Positions 8,936 to 17,569 are shown, counted from the stretch's first letter. The stretch is 64,000 nt of DNA from FEN-1219 sp036563665 (GCA_036563665.1 DATCLY010000025.1:1-64000); one strand, 5' to 3'. Program-made: numbers and translations. Notes: generated from the sequence alone by a model not told the origin.

Positions 8936-10510
8936 TCAGGCCCGCCGCAGGCGCCGCGGCCAGATGCCCGACTTGCCGGGCGAGAGGATGCCGTTCGGGT
9001 CGAGCGCGTCCTTCAACGTCTCGTGGAAACGCCGCATCGCGTGGTTGTTGAAGGAGTAGATGTCGGCGACCTTGTCCATGAACGCCACGTGCGTGCGGTA
9101 TTCGCCCCAGCCGTTCGCCGCAGAGACCTCGACGAGACGCTCGAAGACCTCCCGCGTCTGCCGGTTCGCCTCCCGATCGCGCCCCGTCGGCAGGCCGAAC
9201 AGCAGCACCAGCGCCCGCGGGTTGTACGACCACGGCAGCGCCGCGAACTGGTTGGCGGGCGGAAGGTCGAGCTCCGCGTAGAGCTGTCCGAACACGCGCT
9301 GCGCCTTGAACACCGCCTCGCCGGTCATCGGGATGATCGGCGAGAAGCCGAGGTGCCCGCCGCCTTGCAGCAGCCCGAAGACGCCGAGGCTCGGGATGCC
9401 GAGCGCGACGAGCAGCGTGGGGTCCGAACGGTCGATCTCGGCGGGGAACACGTAGCGGCGGCCGTCGCTGAAGGTGGCGCCCGGTATCGCCGCGCGGAAC
9501 TTCTCCTGGACGTACTCCCACTGGGCGTCGATGACCTTGGGCGGGCCCCAGAAGCGGAACTCCGCGCTCCAGTAGGGCAGGTTGCGCTCGGCGGCGAGCG
9601 CATCGAGCTCCGCGATCGACGGCCCCCCGGGCATCTCGAAGAACGACCCGCCCTGCGACACGTGATAGTTGAGCAGCGGGCTCTCGAGCAGCATCGTGCC
9701 GCGCAGGATGTCGGAGTTCATGAGGTACGCGTAGGTCTCGAGGAACGGCACGAGGTCGTCGTGCCGCGGCACCATCACGCGGCCGTCGCGATAGGCGTCG
9801 GGCGCCGGCATGAGCCACAAACCCATGCGCGTGACGATGCCGTAGTTCGACTGCGAGAAGAGCCCGTCCACGAGGGGCCCGAAGCCGTACTTGTACTGGT
9901 GCCACACCGCGGAGTTGGGCAGCGCCCCCATGCCGGTGCGCAAGAGCTCGCCGTTCGGCAGCACCACCTCGAGCCCGCACACCGCGTTCCAGTGGTCCTT
10001 CATGGGCGTGCGGCCGCCGCCGCGCTCGAGCGCGTTGCCCAAGGGGCTGCCCCAGCCGGGATCGGCCGGATCGATCCAGACCTTGAGCTTGTGCTCCTGG
10101 ATGTAGCGGTAGAGATCGAAGTAGCTCACGCCCGGCTCGACGACGGCATAGTGAATCTTGTCGTTGACCTCGATGATACGGTTCATGCGCTTGAGGTCGA
10201 CGATCACGCTGCCCGAGAGAACGGGCGACGAGCCGCCGTAGCCGAGGTTGCGGCCGGTGGCGATGGTCCAGAGGGGGATCCGGTAGGTGTTCGCGATGCG
10301 GACGATCGCCTGCACCTGCTCCGTGCGGTCGGGCGCGACGGCCGCCGACGGCACCCGGTCTTCCTCCTCGCCCCAGAACGGCGAGTAGGCGTCGCGGTAG
10401 AGGTTCATGTCCTCGTCGGAGGTGAGCACCCACTCGCTGCCGACGACGTTGGCGAACTCCTCGAGTGCCCGGGAGAAGTCGCGCTCGCTGACGCCCGGAG
10501 GTACTGCCAT
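8936..10510 (-). CDS. PCMH/vanillyl-alcohol-oxidase-family flavoprotein, copy 2 (no partner genes)
   Basis: A 524-residue protein of the same family as the two other flavoproteins here, with the FAD-domain stretch IATGRNLGYGGSSPVLSGSV, LDLKRMNRIIEVND-type continuation and the C-terminal signature DPNGILSPGKSGIWPRRLR. Like the others it has no signal peptide. It has neither a Tat protein nor a cytochrome gene beside it on its own strand. It ends tail to tail with the cytochrome gene at 8471-8836, separated by about 100 bases holding the REP element, so it may share that cytochrome. The upstream neighbour on the same strand is the lipoprotein gene ending at 10532, only 21 bases away, so the two are probably one operon. 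Confidence 0.85.
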   Translation of the reverse strand: MAVPPGVSERDFSRALEEFANVVGSEWVLTSDEDMNLYRDAYSPFWGEEEDRVPSAAVAPDRTEQVQAIVRIANTYRIPLWTIATGRNLGYGGSSPVLSGSVIVDLKRMNRIIEVNDKIHYAVVEPGVSYFDLYRYIQEHKLKVWIDPADPGWGSPLGNALERGGGRTPMKDHWNAVCGLEVVLPNGELLRTGMGALPNSAVWHQYKYGFGPLVDGLFSQSNYGIVTRMGLWLMPAPDAYRDGRVMVPRHDDLVPFLETYAYLMNSDILRGTMLLESPLLNYHVSQGGSFFEMPGGPSIAELDALAAERNLPYWSAEFRFWGPPKVIDAQWEYVQEKFRAAIPGATFSDGRRYVFPAEIDRSDPTLLVALGIPSLGVFGLLQGGGHLGFSPIIPMTGEAVFKAQRVFGQLYAELDLPPANQFAALPWSYNPRALVLLFGLPTGRDREANRQTREVFERLVEVSAANGWGEYRTHVAFMDKVADIYSFNNHAMRRFHETLKDALDPNGILSPGKSGIWPRRLRRA

Positions 10511-10531
10511 GATCTCGTTCCGTTCAGCGCC

Positions 10532-11596
10532 CTACTGCTGTTCCTGCTTCGCGTCGCCGAACGGCGGCAGGCCGCGCTCGTGGCGCGACGCCAGGATGAA
10601 GTTGCGCACCGCGGTGTTGTCCTCGTGGCAGGCGTACTCGAAGAACTCGTACTCCGGGTCGAGGAACATCGGATAGCTCACCGTCCAGCGGTCGGTGAGG
10701 ACTTCCGGATCCTCGATCGTCATCTCGTAGTCGATGCGGTTGTCGCTCACGCGCGTGAACCGCTCGATGATCTTGAGGTTCGTGGTGGTAGGCGTGTCGC
10801 GGCGCGGCGAGCCGGGAATGCCCACGTTGGTCATGCCGACGCGGCCGTTGAAGTTCGTGGTCTCGACGACCAGCGTGGCGCCGTCCCAGTAGCCGCGCGA
10901 CTCGCCGAGCCACTGCTTGATATCCGGATCGAGCGGCGGCCGGCCGTCCACCGGCACGATGCGCGCCTCGTGGATCATCTCGAGGCGGATGATGACGTAG
11001 CCCGGGGACTGCAGGATCTGGATGCCGTTGTTGTAGTTGAACGGCAGCATGGACGACGGCAGGCCGCGCGTGATGCAGCGGTCCCAGGAATCGAAGTCCT
11101 CCACGGAGTCGAAGACGGTCCGCGTGTCGTCGCTGCGAAACAGCGGCACGAGCTCCTCGCCCCGCGGTGTGAGCGGCGGTATCCGGCCGTCCGGCGGATA
11201 GGAGATCAGCGACGTGAGCCGCGTGGCCTCGGTGCGCGTGGTCGACTCGGCCCAGTGCCCCATGCCGAGCTTGCCGCTCTGAATCTCGTTGTGATAGCGC
11301 TCGTCGCGGCGCTGCAGCACGGCCTGTGCGGCCGCCCACTCCTCGTCCGTGAGGTAGCGGCGCTCGCCGTATTTCGGGTCGCGCTGCAGCGGAGTGGCGA
11401 AGAGATGCATGATCGGCCACATGCCGCGGAGATCCGGGTCGCCCCAGGGCGTGACCGGATGCGGCGAGCCGTCCGGATAAGTGAAGCGCGGCGCCGCGGC
11501 TTGCTCCGAGGCTTGCTCTGGCTGCTCCGAGCACGAGACCACGGCAATCGAAGAAATCAGCGCGATCGAGCTCAGCGCGAGCTTCGAGTGCTTCAT
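10532..11596 (-). CDS. Lipoprotein of an uncharacterised secreted family
   Basis: A 354-residue protein whose first residues form a lipoprotein signal with the lipidated cysteine at position 22 (AVVSCSEQ). I know no function for the family. A paralogue lies at 29384-30826 on the other strand, sharing HPVTPWGDPDLRG, FDSWDRCITRGLPS, MIHEARIVPVDGRPPL, IKQWLGESRGYWDG and a near-identical EYACHEDNT close to the C terminus. The last has conserved Cys, His, Glu and Asp that look functional. Repeated WDG/TLVVETTNF elements suggest a mainly beta-strand fold. It is followed after 21 bases by a flavoprotein gene, so it may act in the same periplasmic oxidation. Confidence 0.75.
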   Translation of the reverse strand: MKHSKLALSSIALISSIAVVSCSEQPEQASEQAAAPRFTYPDGSPHPVTPWGDPDLRGMWPIMHLFATPLQRDPKYGERRYLTDEEWAAAQAVLQRRDERYHNEIQSGKLGMGHWAESTTRTEATRLTSLISYPPDGRIPPLTPRGEELVPLFRSDDTRTVFDSVEDFDSWDRCITRGLPSSMLPFNYNNGIQILQSPGYVIIRLEMIHEARIVPVDGRPPLDPDIKQWLGESRGYWDGATLVVETTNFNGRVGMTNVGIPGSPRRDTPTTTNLKIIERFTRVSDNRIDYEMTIEDPEVLTDRWTVSYPMFLDPEYEFFEYACHEDNTAVRNFILASRHERGLPPFGDAKQEQQ

Positions 11597-11685
11597 CGGG
11601 CCCTCCCCACTACGTGGAACGCCGGCAAACCAGGTCCAAGTATAGGGACCCAGGCACGAGATTCCACGGATACGGACCGGCGCGC

Positions 11686-12876
11686 TCAGGACGCGCGGCG
11701 CTTGCCCCACAGGGCCTCGGTCGCGAGCGTCGCGCCGTCCGCCAGCGCCTTTAGCTTCGCCCAGGCCACCTGCGGGTGGCAGCGCAGGCCGAGGCCGCAG
11801 TCGGTGGAAGCGATGACGTTCTCGCGCCCCACCATGCGCGCGAAGCGCTGTATCCGATCGGCGACGAGCTGCGGGTGCTCGATCAGCGCGGTCGAGTGCG
11901 TCACCACGCCGGGCGCGAGGATCTTGCCGTCCGGCAGCTCGACCGTCTCCCACACCGCCGCCTCGTGCTCGTGACGGACGTTCGCGGCTTCGAAGAGGTA
12001 GGTCTGCGCCTTGACCGACAGCATCACGTCCACGATGTCCGGCAGCGGCAGGTCGTGCGCATGGGGACCGTGCCAGCTGCCCCAGCACAAGTGGTAGCGA
12101 ATCTGCTCCTCCGGGATGTTGCGCAGGGCATGGTTGAGCGCTTCCACGCGCATCCGGCAGTAGCGCTTGTACCCTTCGAGGCCCATCTGGATCCCGATCC
12201 GGTCCCATAGGGCGCCGAGCCACGCATCGTCCACCTGCAGCTGGAAGCCGGCGCGCGCGATGGCCTCGTACTCCACGCGCAGCGCCTCCGCGAGCGCGTA
12301 GACGTACTCCTCCTCCGTCTTGTAGAACTCGTTCCGGCGGCCGGGCTCCACGCTGAGCGGCGCCGTGCTCGTCAGGAACGCGTCGGAAGGCGGCGTGTCG
12401 CCGAGCGCGGCGCGCAGCGTCTCGATTTCCCGCTCGAGCAGTGCCTGGCCCTTGTACGTGATGGGGCCCGTGCAGACCCAGTCGCCGATCGCGGCCGCCG
12501 ATTCCTTCGCGCTCTCCGGCACCTTGGGCGCCGAGCCCGACTGCTCGAACAGCGTGCCGCGCTCGAGATTCACGCGATAGAAGTCCTCGAACTCCACCCA
12601 GTCCGCGCTGGACATCAGCAGACGCACGAGGCCGCCCTGCTCCTTCGCCGGCTCGAAGCCGCCGAGCCGGGCGCTGATGTACTGCGTCCAGTGGCCGCCC
12701 TTGGTGAGCTCGCCTTCGTTGATGAAGTCGATACCGGCGCGCTTCTGCGCGTCGCAGACCTCCTTCACTGCCTCCCTGAGCCGTGCGTCGCTCACGTCGG
12801 GCTGCGCCCACACGTCCTCCGGCGCCGGCAGCGCGCCGACGTGAGTGGTGAGGATCTTGTCCGTGCTCCGTCGCAT
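11686..12876 (-). CDS. Single-domain MetE-like (cobalamin-independent methionine synthase) family protein
   Basis: A 396-residue protein matching the C-terminal catalytic domain of MetE, without the N-terminal half found in the full enzyme (about 750 residues). Conserved features include FINEGELTKGGHWTQY near the N terminus, a His-x-Cys pair in YHLCWGSWHGP and a Cys in STDCGLG near the C terminus, which correspond to zinc ligands of the family. Related single-domain proteins include core-MetE enzymes and epoxyalkane:coenzyme M transferase, so this may methylate homocysteine or act on another thiol. GGAGGTGG precedes the ATG at good spacing. It is divergent from the arylmalonate-decarboxylase-like gene with about 110 bases between. 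No signal peptide, so cytoplasmic. Confidence 0.8.
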   Translation of the reverse strand: MRRSTDKILTTHVGALPAPEDVWAQPDVSDARLREAVKEVCDAQKRAGIDFINEGELTKGGHWTQYISARLGGFEPAKEQGGLVRLLMSSADWVEFEDFYRVNLERGTLFEQSGSAPKVPESAKESAAAIGDWVCTGPITYKGQALLEREIETLRAALGDTPPSDAFLTSTAPLSVEPGRRNEFYKTEEEYVYALAEALRVEYEAIARAGFQLQVDDAWLGALWDRIGIQMGLEGYKRYCRMRVEALNHALRNIPEEQIRYHLCWGSWHGPHAHDLPLPDIVDVMLSVKAQTYLFEAANVRHEHEAAVWETVELPDGKILAPGVVTHSTALIEHPQLVADRIQRFARMVGRENVIASTDCGLGLRCHPQVAWAKLKALADGATLATEALWGKRRAS

Positions 12877-12989
12877 TCGACCACCTCCATGGAACCGCGT
12901 GCCGTCAGTCTACCGCCAAAGCCCGAGTCACCCGGCTGCGGGACCTCCGGTATGATGTCCGGCTGAGATCGCCGCATGGGGGGTTTGCG

Positions 12990-13793
12990 ATGGAGATCGG
13001 ACGCCGCGACTTTCTCGCCGCCTGCGCCGCGGCCGCCGCCACCGCCGGGCTCGGCATGTCCCGCGCCCGCGCCGCCGATCGAGTGCCCGTGCTCGGGCTG
13101 ATCTTCCCGCCGGCCGACCGCGGCATTCCGGAGGAAGGCGTGGCCATGTACGGCGACCGGCTGCGTTTCGTCGTGACCGGGCTCGGCCTCGATCGGATGA
13201 CGCCCGAGGGGTACGACTCGGTGATCCCGCGGATTCCGGCGGCCGCCGAGAAGCTCGCGGCGGCGGGCGCGGACGGCATCGAGCTGACCGGGACCTCGCT
13301 CACCTTCTACAAGGGCGAAGCGTTCAATCGGCAGCTGCGCGAGACCGTCACCAAGGCCACGGGCCTGCCCGCCACGACGATGAGCGACGGCGTCATCGAG
13401 GGGCTCAAGGCGGTGGGGGCGAACAAGGTGGCCGTGGCCACGGCCTACAACGACGAGGTGAACGAGCGGCTGCGCGCGTTCCTGATCGAGCACGGCTTCG
13501 AGCCCGTGGTCGTGACCGGGCTCGGCATCGAGGCGATCGCCGACGTGAACCGTGTGACGCAGGACGACCTCATCGAGTTCGGCGCGCGCGTGCGCGCGTC
13601 GGCGCCGTCGGCCGACTCGCTGCTCCTCTCCTGCGGCGGCTTCCGCACGCTCGAGATCATCGCGCCGCTCGAGGCGCGCACGGGCGTTCCGGTCATCTCC
13701 AGCATGCCGCACGGCCTCTGGGCCGGCGCCCGCCTCGTGGGGCTGAGCGGCGCGGCGCCCGGCTACGGCGCGCTGCTGTCGCGCGAGGCCTGA
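12990..13793 (+). CDS. Tat-exported arylmalonate decarboxylase / Asp-Glu racemase family protein
   Basis: A 267-residue protein with a Tat signal (GRRDFLAACAAAAATAG, residues 4-20) followed by an aspartate/glutamate racemase fold. The arylmalonate decarboxylase (AMDase) active site as I remember it for the Bordetella enzyme (Gly74, Thr75, Ser76, Tyr126, Cys188) is matched here by Gly101, Thr102, Ser103, Tyr153 and Cys215, all shifted by exactly 27 residues. Only the Cys of SCGG is present and the opposite position is Gly, the decarboxylase-like rather than two-cysteine racemase pattern. Decarboxylation or isomerisation of a malonate or maleate-type acid in the periplasm is the likely role, substrate unknown. 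A strong GGGGGG tract precedes the ATG. Confidence 0.8.
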   Translation: MEIGRRDFLAACAAAAATAGLGMSRARAADRVPVLGLIFPPADRGIPEEGVAMYGDRLRFVVTGLGLDRMTPEGYDSVIPRIPAAAEKLAAAGADGIELTGTSLTFYKGEAFNRQLRETVTKATGLPATTMSDGVIEGLKAVGANKVAVATAYNDEVNERLRAFLIEHGFEPVVVTGLGIEAIADVNRVTQDDLIEFGARVRASAPSADSLLLSCGGFRTLEIIAPLEARTGVPVISSMPHGLWAGARLVGLSGAAPGYGALLSREA

Positions 13794-13844
13794 GCGCCGC
13801 GCGGCGCGGCCGCCGCTCGTACGGCCGCCGAGTCGACGCGCTCG

Positions 13845-14225
13845 CTACTGCACGACGATGCGGGGATCGAGCGTGCCGAGCCCTTCGATCTCGAGCAGGT
13901 ACTCGTACTGCATGGGCGCGATGCCGTCCGGCACGGTGATGCTCATGCTCTCCGGACGCTCGTTCTTCTGCCCGAGCCATTCGGCGCCCCGCTTGCCCGT
14001 CACGCTCGCGCTCGTGACGGGGTTACGGAAGCTCCACGTCACCGCGTAACCGCGACACACGGTGACCGGGTCGGGCTTCACCTGCAGCCGGCTCGGCGCG
14101 TTGATCACGTTCACGGTCCTGTCCCGACAGCGGAAGCGCATGCCGTCCCGCTCGACGACGGTTCCGCACGCCGCCAACGCCGCCGAGATCGACGCCGCGG
14201 CCAGGACTGATGCGACAGTTCGCAT
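13845..14225 (-). CDS. Small lipoprotein, unknown function
   Basis: A 126-residue protein with a lipoprotein signal and lipidated cysteine at position 20 (ALAACGTV). The mature part has conserved-looking pieces VCRGYAVTWSFRNP and MSITVPDGIAPMQYEYLLEIEG, suggesting an immunoglobulin-like or cupredoxin-like beta fold, but no family is recognised. It lies 18 bases downstream of the cyclase gene on the same strand and is probably co-transcribed with it. It ends tail to tail with the AMDase-like gene. Confidence 0.6.
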   Translation of the reverse strand: MRTVASVLAAASISAALAACGTVVERDGMRFRCRDRTVNVINAPSRLQVKPDPVTVCRGYAVTWSFRNPVTSASVTGKRGAEWLGQKNERPESMSITVPDGIAPMQYEYLLEIEGLGTLDPRIVVQ

Positions 14226-14243
14226 TGTTGTTCTCCGTTGAGC

Positions 14244-16613
14244 TCACCTCGACTCACCCACCAACCGGACGAACCGCTCCCGCTCGCGCAGGCTCGCGAG
14301 ATGCGGCTCGGCCCCGATCATCGCCCGCGAGTACCCCATCTCGACGGCCTTCTCCAGGCGGTCGAGCGCCGCGTCGATCTCGCCCGCGCGCACACGCACG
14401 AGCGCGTCGTAGTAATGGACGTACGGATCGGCGGGCGCGAGCGCGAGCGCCGAGTCGATGAGCCGTCGCGCTTCGTCGAGCCGGCCGAGCATGGCCGTGA
14501 TCCACGCGAGATCGATGAGCCTGCCCGGATCGCGGCTGTTGACCGGAAGCTGCTCGCGCGCGAGCTGCTCGGCCTTGCGGAACGCCTGCTCCGAGCCGTC
14601 GACATCTCCGGCGAGCGCGAGCACGTCGCCCAGGTTCGACCAGGCGAGGTAATCCTGCGGCGCCATCGCGATCGCCCGCTCGAGCGCCTCGCGGGCGGCG
14701 CCGGCGTCACCGAGGTAGTAGTGCATCATGCCGAGGTTCATGAGCGTGCGTGCGCTCGGCTCCGCTTCGAGCGCACGCTCGAAGGCGTGCGCGGCGCCGG
14801 CGAAGTCGCCGCCGAGCATCAGCGACGACGCGAGGTTCCCCCAGCCGGTGGCGTTGCCGGGCTCCACGGCGACCACTTCCCGGTAGGCCTCCGCCGCTTC
14901 CGCGTAGCGCCCGCTCGCATACAGAAACTTGCCGAGCTCGTTGTAGGTGCGCCAGTTGCCGGGCTGGAGACCAACGGCCTTGCGGTAGTGCGCCTCGGCC
15001 TCGTGCGGCCGCCCCTGGTGGAGATGAGCGGCCGCGAGCCCCGTGAGCGCCGGCACGTCGCTCGCGTTGATCCGCAGCGCGCGCTCGAACGCGGCCTGCG
15101 CGTCGGCGTGTCGCCCGGTGCGCAGATAGAGCTCGCCGAGCGCGTCGTGCACCACGATGAGATTCGGGCTGCGCTCGAGCGCGGCCGCGCACGAGCGCTC
15201 CGCCTCGGCGATGTAGGCCGTCTCGAGCGTCACGTCGTACGCGGCCGTGTAGGTGAGACAGATGCCGGCGAACGCCGCGGCGTAGTCGGGATCGATGCTC
15301 AACGATCGGCGGAACGCGGCCAGAGCCCGCTCGGCCGCTGCCGGGCTCATCGGCCTCTGCAGGACGTCCATGCCGCGCCGATAGGCGAGATACGCATCGA
15401 AGCTCTCGGTCTCGGGAAGCGCGGGGACGGGTGCGCCGGCGAGCGACGGCAGCGCGGCGCGCAGGGTGGCCACGATCAGATCGGTGAGCTCGTCCTGGAG
15501 CTGCCCGAACTCGCCGATGCTCTTGTCGAACGTGCGGGACTCCACGTAGTAGCCGGTGGCGGAGTCGATGAGCCGCGCCGCCACGCGCAGCCGCTCGCCG
15601 CTCCGGCGCACGCTGCCTTGCAGGTAGTAGCTCACGCGCAGCCGACGGCGCACTTCCTCGGACGGCGAGTTCGGGCCGAGCGCGAAGGAATCGCCCCGCG
15701 AGGAAACGCGCAGCGGCGGCGTGCCGGCCAGCCGGCTGATCACGTCCTCCGCGAGGCCGTCGCCGAAGATGCGCGTTTCCTCGCTTCCGTCGATGTTGAG
15801 GAACGGCAGCACGGCGATCGAGTCCGGCGGCACCGCCGGCTCGGCGACTGCGCCCGCCGTGGCGGGCGCGGTGGGCGCCACCGCGTCCGCGCCGATGCCG
15901 ACGGCGGTAGGGCGCACCCGCTCGTTCGCGGGACCGTTCGCCGCACGCCACGAATCGACGCGCAGCATGACCGCGGCCACGGCCAGTGCAACCGTCACGG
16001 CCGCCCACGCGGCGCGCCTTACGACCGGCCGCGATGCACCGGCGGCGGCGCGCACCGGCCACGCGACGCGCGGCACGGATGCGCTCGCGGACACGTGCAC
16101 GCGCCACACGTGCACCGGGGTCGCCACGTTCTTCACTCGCCGCGGCCCGAGGTCCTCGTAGCGCGCTGGCACCTTGTGCCCGACGGCCTCGTGCACGGCG
16201 TCGGAGATGCACAGCCCTCCGGCCGGCGCCAGCGACTCGAGGCGCGCGGCGACGTTGACGCCGGCGCCGTAGACGTCCTCGGCGTCCACCCAGATATCGC
16301 CGAGATTCACGCCCATGCGAAAGGCGAAGCGGCGCTCCGCCGGGCGCCCGGCGAACAGCTCGCCCAGCGCCTGCTGCATGGCCAACGCCGCCCGCACGGC
16401 GCTCTCGATCGTGGGAAATTCCGCGAGAAAGCCGTCGCCGGTGAGCTTGACGATGCGCCCGGAGTACCGCTCGACGGTGGGATCGATGACCTCGGATCGC
16501 GCCTGCCGCCAGGCGGCGACGGTGTCGGCCTCGTCGAGCTCCATCAGGCGCGTGTATCCCGCGACGTCGGCCGCCAGGATCGCTGCAAGCCGCTGCGGGA
16601 GGTGCGCCTCCAC
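14244..16613 (-). CDS. Class III nucleotide cyclase with TolB-like domain and TPR repeats
   Basis: A 789-residue protein starting with GTG. Residues 8-170 are a class III adenylate/guanylate cyclase domain. It carries both metal-binding aspartates (Asp16 in AADVAGYTRLM and Asp60 in KLTGDGFLAEF), the candidate base-recognition Lys57, and Asn120/Arg124 of the transition-state motif in GVNVAARLE, so it should be active. One membrane helix lies at about residues 202-217. Next comes a FlgO/TolB-like region (DSIAVLPFLNIDGSEETRIF), then about eight tetratricopeptide repeats to the C terminus. The cyclase domain is placed in the cytoplasm and the TPR part outside the inner membrane. This architecture is common in soil proteobacteria; the signal sensed is unknown. 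Confidence 0.88.
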   Translation of the reverse strand: MEAHLPQRLAAILAADVAGYTRLMELDEADTVAAWRQARSEVIDPTVERYSGRIVKLTGDGFLAEFPTIESAVRAALAMQQALGELFAGRPAERRFAFRMGVNLGDIWVDAEDVYGAGVNVAARLESLAPAGGLCISDAVHEAVGHKVPARYEDLGPRRVKNVATPVHVWRVHVSASASVPRVAWPVRAAAGASRPVVRRAAWAAVTVALAVAAVMLRVDSWRAANGPANERVRPTAVGIGADAVAPTAPATAGAVAEPAVPPDSIAVLPFLNIDGSEETRIFGDGLAEDVISRLAGTPPLRVSSRGDSFALGPNSPSEEVRRRLRVSYYLQGSVRRSGERLRVAARLIDSATGYYVESRTFDKSIGEFGQLQDELTDLIVATLRAALPSLAGAPVPALPETESFDAYLAYRRGMDVLQRPMSPAAAERALAAFRRSLSIDPDYAAAFAGICLTYTAAYDVTLETAYIAEAERSCAAALERSPNLIVVHDALGELYLRTGRHADAQAAFERALRINASDVPALTGLAAAHLHQGRPHEAEAHYRKAVGLQPGNWRTYNELGKFLYASGRYAEAAEAYREVVAVEPGNATGWGNLASSLMLGGDFAGAAHAFERALEAEPSARTLMNLGMMHYYLGDAGAAREALERAIAMAPQDYLAWSNLGDVLALAGDVDGSEQAFRKAEQLAREQLPVNSRDPGRLIDLAWITAMLGRLDEARRLIDSALALAPADPYVHYYDALVRVRAGEIDAALDRLEKAVEMGYSRAMIGAEPHLASLRERERFVRLVGESR

Positions 16614-16818
16614 GACCAGGCCTCTGGTGCGTGCCTAGGACACCGTCGAGACTATACCACGCAGGGGAGCACCGCCCCGGAGGCGAACCGCGCGCTTCGC
16701 CGGCGCGACGGCGCAGGGCAACCTCCTGATAATCCTGCAGGAAGCTCGATTGGTGCTAGTCTTCCATACAGCCGTGGACTGGTGTGTGAGGCGTTACTGA
16801 GCCCATGTCGAGAGCCAT

Positions 16819-17130
16819 TTGCCGGAGTCGGACTGGAGGCTGTTTCGCAAGACCCGCACCGTTGCGCTGGAGCGATTCTGCGACCGCACGCTGCGAGAGG
16901 TGGCGGCGACAGCGTCGGCCGATTCCGGCACCGCGTACGACCGGTACCTCGCGGTTTACGACCTCGTGCGAGCCCGCGACAAGCAGTCGGGGCTCGCCTT
17001 CGACGACCCGAGGCGCTCTCGGGCCATTTCGCAGCTCGCGATCATGCTCGAGTACGGACTGGTGACCGACGCCGAGTTGCGCCGATTCAGCGCCGAGACG
17101 CAAGCTGCGGTTCGCAGAATCGTCGAATGA
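16819..17130 (+). CDS. Small conserved-looking protein, unknown, possibly damaged start
   Basis: An open frame of about 103 residues beginning at a TTG (PESDWRLFRKTRTVALERFC) and rich in charged helices. The segment FDDPRRSRAISQLAIM and the ending with RFSAETQAAVRRI give the impression of a real conserved family, which I cannot name. An ATG at 16805 lies one base out of frame with it and followed by a sequence that would continue naturally (ESH before PESDW) if a base were restored. The original start may thus have been lost to a frameshift. It stands at the edge of a stretch of gene fragments. Confidence 0.4.
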   Translation: MPESDWRLFRKTRTVALERFCDRTLREVAATASADSGTAYDRYLAVYDLVRARDKQSGLAFDDPRRSRAISQLAIMLEYGLVTDAELRRFSAETQAAVRRIVE

Positions 17131-17149
17131 TGGGCGACACGACGAGCTT

Positions 17150-17242
17150 CATCGTGCGTCCGCATCGGCCGTGCATGCGGAGGCGATCGCACGCATTTAC
17201 AACTACTACGTCGAGCACACGATCGTCACCTTCGAGCCCTGA
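17150..17242 (+). pseudogene. Fragment of a GNAT acetyltransferase (phosphinothricin acetyltransferase-like)
   Basis: About 30 codons read AVHAEAIARIYNYYVEHTIV and then TFEP before a stop at 17240-17242. This is the typical N-terminal segment of PAT/bar-type GNAT acetyltransferases (a pattern like AIARIYNHYV..T..TFE). Nothing of the remaining roughly 140 residues follows, so it is a remnant. It has no start codon in the right place. Confidence 0.6.
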
Positions 17243-17261
17243 GCGCCCTCCAGGCCGGGTA

Positions 17262-17500
17262 CTGAAGCGCCGCACGCTTTTTCTCGTCGGCAGGACCCGA
17301 ATCCACATAGATCACGTAGAGGGGTTGGGGCACTTCGCCGAGATCGAAGTCGTGCTTGCCGAGGGCGAAAAACTGCGACGATGGGACTGCGGAAGCTCAC
17401 CGCCTCATGACCCGACTCGGGATCGAGCCTTCGCAGCTCATCGAGACGGCGTACGTCGACTTGCTTCGAAGGCGTCGCCGGCTCGATACAGCACAGTCAT
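17262..17500 (+). pseudogene. Fragment of a CYTH-domain (CyaB/class IV cyclase-like) protein
   Basis: One frame reads RTLFLVGRTRIHIDHVEGLG and then HFAEIEVVLAEGE, ending near 17375. After a frame change, LMTRLGIEPSQLIETAYVDL reads on from 17404. Both pieces match consecutive C-terminal strands and helix of CYTH-domain proteins, with the catalytic-type EIEV motif, but the N-terminal half and the link between them are missing. The gene is therefore a truncated, frameshifted remnant. Confidence 0.6.
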
Positions 17501-17509
17501 GACAAGCCA

Positions 17510-17538
17510 TTGACAATACGAGCAAAATCGCCCATAGT
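17510..17538 (+). promoter_or_regulatory. Sigma-70-type promoter for the HNH endonuclease gene
   Basis: TTGACA at 17510-17515, a 17-base spacer, then CATAGT at 17533-17538 (four of six matches to TATAAT). The expected transcription start is around 17545, leaving a leader of about 25 bases before the ATG at 17570. The stretch is notably AT-richer than its surroundings. Confidence 0.6.
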
Positions 17539-17569
17539 ACTGAGCGTCTATACAGCTCCTGGACCGGCC

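Noticed and set aside
9023..11974. A plus-strand open frame of about 980 codons opposite the second flavoprotein and the lipoprotein
   Set aside because: It spans several real genes on the other strand and has no domain or plausible start.
14238..17513. A plus-strand open frame of over 1000 codons opposite the cyclase gene
   Set aside because: It mirrors the strongly supported cyclase/TPR gene, is composed of Arg/Ala/Gly/His-rich low-complexity residues, and is a shadow of high third-position GC. Only its last 80 codons match a CYTH fragment.
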